This document shows, one piece after another, positions 59,944-64,000 of a stretch of 64,000 nucleotides of DNA. The DNA is taken from positions 248,001-312,000 of the forward strand of contig NZ_JBGJKZ010000002.1 in the NCBI RefSeq assembly GCF_041359055.1. Reading direction: 5' to 3'. Under the pieces are notes generated by a model. The model searched no databases. It was not told the DNA's origin and was given only the letters and a program-made list of their open reading frames with translations. This DNA comes from Paenalcaligenes hominis_A (GTDB lineage Bacteria > Pseudomonadota > Gammaproteobacteria > Burkholderiales > Burkholderiaceae_B). How positions within the stretch are numbered: the stretch's first letter is position 1; every line of letters starts with the position of its first letter. The translations under genes were made by a program, and so were the position numbers.

Positions 59944-60355
59944 GCAATCACCGATTGCTGTGGTGTTGGTAACACATGCTCCGCTGGGTAAAGCGCTCTA
60001 TGCTTGTGCTGAGCATGTATTGCAAACACCACCTGCTTTGCTGGTGGCTGATGTGCTGCCGGCAGATTTGCCTCAGCCATGGGTGAAAAAGTTAGTTCAT
60101 GAAATCGCCGAGCTCAACACTAAAAAAGTATTGTTGCTTTGCGATTTATATGGGTCTACCCCATACCATATAGCCACAGGGGTGCAGCGTCGATTATCCC
60201 TTCGCGATTATCAGGTGCATCTTGTATCAGGTGTAAATGTCAGTATGGTGCTTAAAGCATTAACTGATGCAGGCCCTAGTGTAGAAGACGTGGTGACGCA
60301 GGTGTTAGCTGCAACACAAAGAGGGATCGTTCACCAGTCTCCAACTCTTTCATAA
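59936..60355 (+). CDS. PTS EIIA component, mannose (Man) family
   Basis: A 139-residue soluble EIIA domain. The phosphoacceptor His is H14 in VVLVTHAPLGKALY, and LLCDLYGSTPYHIATGV near residue 65 is the second family block. No EIIB or EIIC genes are nearby, so it is probably a regulatory phosphocarrier served by HPr and EI encoded next to it. It overlaps gshB by 8 bases. Confidence 0.9.
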   Translation: MLRQSPIAVVLVTHAPLGKALYACAEHVLQTPPALLVADVLPADLPQPWVKKLVHEIAELNTKKVLLLCDLYGSTPYHIATGVQRRLSLRDYQVHLVSGVNVSMVLKALTDAGPSVEDVVTQVLAATQRGIVHQSPTLS

Positions 60356-60363
60356 ATAGAATT

Positions 60364-60633
60364 ATGCCTTCCATTGACATAGAAATAACAAACCAGCTTG
60401 GATTACATGCACGTGCTGCAGCCAAACTTACCAAAGTAGCAAGCCAATACAACAGTGATATCCATATTGCCCGTGGCGATCGGCGCGTCAATGCGAAAAG
60501 TATCATGGGGGTGATGATGTTGGCGGCAGGCTTAGGGGTGACAGTAACCCTAGACGCAGAAGGGGATGATGCAGAGCAAGCCCTAGGTGCCTTAGCCGAG
60601 CTATTTGCTAATAAATTTGATGAGGAAGCCTAA
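60364..60633 (+). CDS. ptsH: Phosphocarrier protein HPr
   Basis: An 89-residue carrier that passes phosphate from EI to EIIA. The active His15 lies in NQLGLHARAAA, and Ser46 in VNAKSIMGVMML corresponds to the regulatory Ser in other bacteria. An AATAGAATT spacer of 8 bases separates it from the EIIA gene. Confidence 0.94.
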   Translation: MPSIDIEITNQLGLHARAAAKLTKVASQYNSDIHIARGDRRVNAKSIMGVMMLAAGLGVTVTLDAEGDDAEQALGALAELFANKFDEEA

Positions 60634-60638
60634 GGCTT

Positions 60639-62384
60639 ATGCTTGAGCCCAATAACTCGCCCGCTATGTGGACTATGGCTGGACAGGGAGTAGTCAATGG
60701 TTATGCCATTGGTAAAGCGGCGGTGATGGGTGCGGCCGCCCTTGAGGTCCCACATTATTATATCGAACCACAAGCGGTGGACGCAGAGTGCTCTCGACTC
60801 TATGAGGCCATGGATAAAGCGCGGGATGATCTAGCGTTAATTGCACAGCATTTACCTGCGGACACGCCCTTAGAGGTCATCCCTGTACTTGAGGTGCATC
60901 GTTTGTTGCTTGATGACCCTATGCTGAGGCAACAAAGCTGTGTGTATATTACCGAACGGTTGTACAACGCCGAGTGGGCTTTAACCACACAAGGGCAAAA
61001 TTTAGCTGCCCAGTTTGAGCAAATTGAAGACCCCTATCTGCGCGAACGCAGTGCTGATATACGTCAGGTCATTGAGCGTGTGTTGCTTATATTAAGTGGG
61101 CAAACACCTGCCCATCATAGCTTAGCCATTCATGCCGAATCGTACGATGCGGGTCTGATTGTGGTTGCGCGTGATATATCTCCTGCTGATATGTTGCGGT
61201 TGCGAAAGATTCGGTTTGCTGCTTTTTTGACTGACTTGGGCGGTCCAACCTCGCATACGGCTATTGTGGCGCGTAGTATGAATATCCCAGCCGTGGTGGG
61301 GTTGGGCGAGTTTAGGCGTATGGTGCGCGATGGGGATCACCTCATTGTTGATGGTTTTAAAGGGGTGGTGATTGTTAACCCATCTGAGCAGGTATTGCAG
61401 CAATATCGCAAACTCCAAGCCGCTCATTTAAGTCAGCGTGAGCAACTGGTTCAGTTGCGTGATACGCCGGCTGTAACGTTGGATGGGGTGACGGTGCAGT
61501 TAGAGGCCAACATCGAGTTACCCCACGAGGCCCAGGCGGCTTTTGATGCAGGGGCAGATGGGATAGGTTTATTTAGAAGTGAGTTTTTGTTTATGGGGCG
61601 AGCTGATTTGCCCTCTGAGCAAGAGCAGTACGAGGCGTATGCGTCAGTAGTGCAAACGATGCAAGGCCGTGCCGTCACGATTCGCACCCTTGACCTAGGC
61701 GCGGACAAAGCCTTAGATGGAGAGCAAACGGTGGCAACCAACCCGGCTTTAGGTTTACGGGCTATTCGCTATTGTTTGGCTCACCCTGACTTATTTCAAA
61801 CACAGTTGCGTGCGCTATTAAGGGCCTCCGAGTTAGGCTTGGTGCGTATTTTGATTCCTATGGTTTCCTCTATGGAGGAAGTCAAAGCCGTTCGTATAGC
61901 GCTTGAACAAGCAAATCATAGCCTTCGTGCGGACGGCCACATGGGTGCGTTTAACTACGAGTTAGGTGCCATGGTTGAGGTTCCCGCCATTGCTATTGCT
62001 ATTGAGCCTTTTGCGCAAAACCTTGATTTTCTTTCTATTGGCACCAATGACTTAATTCAATATGTGATGGCGGTTGACCGTACAGATGCTGAGGTGATGG
62101 ATTTGTATGATCCCATGCATCCTGCGGTGTTGCGTTTAATCGCACATACCATTAATCGAGCTGAAAGCTATGGCAAACCTGTTTCTGTATGTGGGGAGAT
62201 GGCAGGGGATGCGCGTTTGACTCGTATGCTATTAGGTTTGGGGTTACGGTGTTTTTCTATGCCTGCTTCGCAAATCCTGCTTGTTAAACAACAAGTGCTG
62301 CAAGCTCATACAGTAGATTTGCAGCATAAAGTTGCCACGGCATTAAACCGCGCAGAGCGTATTGATTTATTAAAATTGAACTAA
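60639..62384 (+). CDS. ptsI: PTS enzyme I
   Basis: A 581-residue kinase that phosphorylates HPr from phosphoenolpyruvate. The phospho-His is in DLGGPTSHTAIVARSM near residue 203; the PEP-binding part shows IRTLDLGADKALDGEQ near 348, MVSSMEEVKAVR near 405, GTNDLIQYVMAVDR near 467 and the active Cys in VSVCGEMAGDARLT near 515. It starts 5 bases after ptsH. An in-frame ATG ten codons later is a weaker alternative start. Confidence 0.96.
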   Translation: MLEPNNSPAMWTMAGQGVVNGYAIGKAAVMGAAALEVPHYYIEPQAVDAECSRLYEAMDKARDDLALIAQHLPADTPLEVIPVLEVHRLLLDDPMLRQQSCVYITERLYNAEWALTTQGQNLAAQFEQIEDPYLRERSADIRQVIERVLLILSGQTPAHHSLAIHAESYDAGLIVVARDISPADMLRLRKIRFAAFLTDLGGPTSHTAIVARSMNIPAVVGLGEFRRMVRDGDHLIVDGFKGVVIVNPSEQVLQQYRKLQAAHLSQREQLVQLRDTPAVTLDGVTVQLEANIELPHEAQAAFDAGADGIGLFRSEFLFMGRADLPSEQEQYEAYASVVQTMQGRAVTIRTLDLGADKALDGEQTVATNPALGLRAIRYCLAHPDLFQTQLRALLRASELGLVRILIPMVSSMEEVKAVRIALEQANHSLRADGHMGAFNYELGAMVEVPAIAIAIEPFAQNLDFLSIGTNDLIQYVMAVDRTDAEVMDLYDPMHPAVLRLIAHTINRAESYGKPVSVCGEMAGDARLTRMLLGLGLRCFSMPASQILLVKQQVLQAHTVDLQHKVATALNRAERIDLLKLN

Positions 62385-62633
62385 GTAGCAGGTTTTGTGC
62401 TTGTTATGAGGGTTTACACCACAACTTAAATGTAACAAAACAAGCTAATCGTATCGTTGAAACCTTCAAAACAACTGTTGAGGCAGGCCTTGGCAAATAA
62501 AATCTTTACAATGTTACAAATTGGACATGTGCGTTTACACTAGGTAGCTTGCGTCCGAGACAGAGCTAGTTAGAATTAATTGTAACAAGGGGCCTATAGC
62601 AGGCACCTACTGCTTTTATATAAAAGGAACGAT

Positions 62634-63077
62634 ATGAAAAAGACACGTTTATCTCTTGCCATTCTTGCCTCATTTTCAGTAGCTTTTTTGGCCGCATGTT
62701 CTGATGAAAATAAAGACCAGCCAGCACCTGCTGGCGCGCCAGCCGTAGAAGCTCCAGCCCCAGCACCTGTTGTTACGCCAGAGCCTGAAACAAAAACTGA
62801 GCAGCTCAAGCAGGACGTAAAAGAAGAGGCTGAAGATCTAAAGGAAAAAGCAGAAGAGCTGAAAGAGGAATCCAAAGACAATGCAGCTGAAGCCAAAGAG
62901 GACATCAAAGAGCGCGCTCAGGACATTAAAGAAAAAGCTGCTGACTTAGCTGATAAAGTGTCTGACGATGCGTCTAAAGCTGCCCATGATGCTAATACAG
63001 CCATTAAGGATGCTGCTGCTAAGGCTGATGCAGCCATTCAAAATGCAGTAAATAGCGATAAAACCGATACACAGTAA
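62634..63077 (+). CDS. Lipoprotein with repeated charged helix
   Basis: A 147-residue probable outer-membrane or inner-membrane lipoprotein: lipobox LAAC with C22 after a signal peptide, a Pro/Ala linker (about 28-55) and a long amphipathic helix built of related blocks such as LKEKAEELKEESKDN, AAEAKEDIKERAQDI and KEKAADLADKVSD. The helix resembles apolipoprotein- or LEA-like repeats. No enzyme motif. AAAGGAACG precedes the ATG. Confidence 0.75.
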   Translation: MKKTRLSLAILASFSVAFLAACSDENKDQPAPAGAPAVEAPAPAPVVTPEPETKTEQLKQDVKEEAEDLKEKAEELKEESKDNAAEAKEDIKERAQDIKEKAADLADKVSDDASKAAHDANTAIKDAAAKADAAIQNAVNSDKTDTQ

Positions 63078-63105
63078 ACTGTCTTCTCTGTATCTATCGA
63101 AGATT

Positions 63106-63131
63106 AAGCCGCCTTTGCGCGGCTTTTTTGT
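63106..63131 (+). terminator. Terminator after the lipoprotein gene
   Basis: AAGCCGC / GCGGCTT stem (63106-63112 and 63119-63125) with a T run right after it. Confidence 0.88.
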
Positions 63132-63166
63132 TTAAACTAAAGCTATTAATACAAAGGAGAGTCATT

Positions 63167-63442
63167 ATGAGCTCACGCAATGATATTTTTAGTCAAATAC
63201 AGCAGAATATCTCTGATTTAATCGCTAATAGCCCTGCGGCCGATTTAGAGAAAAACATTAAGGCTTTTATGGGGCAAACCTTTAATCGAATGGACTTACT
63301 TACTCGTGACGAGTTCGATACCCAAATAGCACTACTGGAGCGCGCATTAGCGCGTGTGACGGCATTAGAGCAACGTGTCCAAGAGCTAGAGACCAAACTC
63401 GCAGCACAAAATACCGCTCCAGCATCAGATAACAATTCTTAG
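63167..63442 (+). CDS. ubiK: Ubiquinone biosynthesis accessory factor UbiK (BMFP)
   Basis: A 91-residue coiled-coil membrane-fusogenic protein that helps the ubiquinone synthesis complex in aerobic conditions. IFSQIQQNISDLIANSP and MDLLTRDEFDTQIALLERALARVTALEQRVQELETKL (given by the F..Q and D-V/T-F..Q...L family residues) are typical. The ATG at 63167 has AAAGGAGAG before it; a longer frame is not used. The position just before comM is shared with other proteobacteria. Confidence 0.9.
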   Translation: MSSRNDIFSQIQQNISDLIANSPAADLEKNIKAFMGQTFNRMDLLTRDEFDTQIALLERALARVTALEQRVQELETKLAAQNTAPASDNNS

Positions 63443-63469
63443 TTTTACTCATAGCTCAAACTAGCCATC

Positions 63470-63509
63470 TATGCCGTAAAGACCTTGTGTTTTACGGCAT
63501 AATTTTTTT
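63470..63509 (+). terminator. Terminator after ubiK
   Basis: An 11-bp stem (TATGCCGTAAA / TTTACGGCATA) followed by ATTTTTTTA. Confidence 0.93.
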
Positions 63510-63532
63510 ATTAAACATACACAAGGTGCGCT

Positions 63533-64000
63533 ATGAGTTTGGCTATTTTAAGCAGTGGTGTGTTGTGGGGGTTTGAGCTTATTCCGGTTCGTGTGGAAGT
63601 TCATGTGGGTGCCGGTTTGCCCAGTTTTAATCTGGTTGGCATGCCGGATCTGGGTGTGAGAGAAAGCCGTGAGCGGGTGCGCGCGGCTATTTTAAACAGC
63701 GGGTTTAGTTTTCCTGCTGCGCGCATTACTGTAAATTTAGCGCCTGCTGATTTACCTAAAGACTCAGGGCGTTTTGATTTGGCTATTGCGCTGGGTGTAT
63801 TGCTTGCGTCGGGACAGCTGCAGCAAGAAAAGCAATCACCCAATGATCAGGCCGAACCGCCTGATCTGGATGCATATTTTTTTGCTGGTGAACTATCGTT
63901 AACAGGGGCTGTGGTGGCGGTGGGAAATGCGTTGGCTTTAGCTTGTGGGGTAAGGCAGCAGTTTCCGCAAAAAACCTTAGTTTTGCCTTTGGTGTCAGCA
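63533..64000 (+). CDS. comM: ComM/YifB-family Mg-chelatase-like AAA+ protein (partial)
   Basis: The visible 156 residues begin MSLAILSSGVLWGFELIPVR and contain the family N-terminal blocks VGMPDLGVRESRERVRAAI near residue 36 and ITVNLAPADLPKDSGRFDLAIALG near 62, then AGELSLTGAVV near 118. In relatives a AAA+ hexamer follows that promotes branch migration in natural transformation. The AAA+ core lies beyond the window. Confidence 0.9.
   Translation, partial: MSLAILSSGVLWGFELIPVRVEVHVGAGLPSFNLVGMPDLGVRESRERVRAAILNSGFSFPAARITVNLAPADLPKDSGRFDLAIALGVLLASGQLQQEKQSPNDQAEPPDLDAYFFAGELSLTGAVVAVGNALALACGVRQQFPQKTLVLPLVSA

Overview
The window looks like a chromosomal segment of a betaproteobacterium of the order Burkholderiales, most likely the family Alcaligenaceae, with fairly AT-rich codon use for that group. 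This is an inference from gene content and gene order: recA-recX-DUF2889-sucC-sucD, the gshB-EIIA-HPr-ptsI cluster, hup followed by tRNA-Val genes, and a fused MrpA'B antiporter operon. Nearly all of it is core chromosome; the only clear mobile-element trace is an integrase fragment beside tRNA-Val(GAC).

Layout. 1-2363 (minus): biotin genes bioF-bioH-bioC, with bioC cut by the window edge. 2383-4007: a frameshifted HugZ-like gene, a GNAT acetyltransferase and a YceI protein. 4215-7225 (minus): a glycine-betaine-type ABC importer (proX-proV-proW). 7348-10282 (minus): transhydrogenase pntAB. After an 880-base gap without a clear gene come tRNA-Leu(CAG), rnr-rlmB, a PLP sulfur-amino-acid enzyme, HU and two identical tRNA-Val(UAC) genes. 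17081-20059: a tight cassette of a short CstA carrier, a 92-residue protein ending in Cys-Cys, and a cysteine-free ArsA/Get3-type ATPase. 20075-24168: a Fur-box-preceded tonB-exbB-exbD and a two-component system. 24679-30708 (minus): a six-gene Mrp-type cation/proton antiporter. 30815-32998: an FNR-type site, hemN and a Dnr-like regulator. 32995-38883: rdgC, LexA-controlled recA-recX, DUF2889 and sucCD. 38973-43664: an EamA transporter, a YkgJ protein, nhaA with a structured leader, fdxA and two orphan genes. 43681-48362 (minus): an ABC exporter and a compact class I ribonucleotide reductase with an upstream LexA-type box. 49455-53029 (minus): small hypothetical genes, two PRC-barrel proteins and a secreted Ntn hydrolase. 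53376-55760: a DTW-domain enzyme, DUF1090 and OB-fold proteins, and the integrase remnant. 55944-58904: tRNA-Val(GAC) and thrS-infC. 58981-64000: gshB-EIIA-ptsH-ptsI, a lipoprotein, ubiK and the start of comM.

The most striking regulatory structure is upstream of thrS: an 11-codon reading frame with five Thr codons, followed by mutually exclusive antiterminator and terminator stems, which is the geometry of a ribosome-mediated attenuator. The most interesting gene set is the CstA / Cys-Cys-tail / ArsA-like cassette, whose joint function is not something I can name. All calls come from reading the sequence and from family knowledge; no database or folding software was run.
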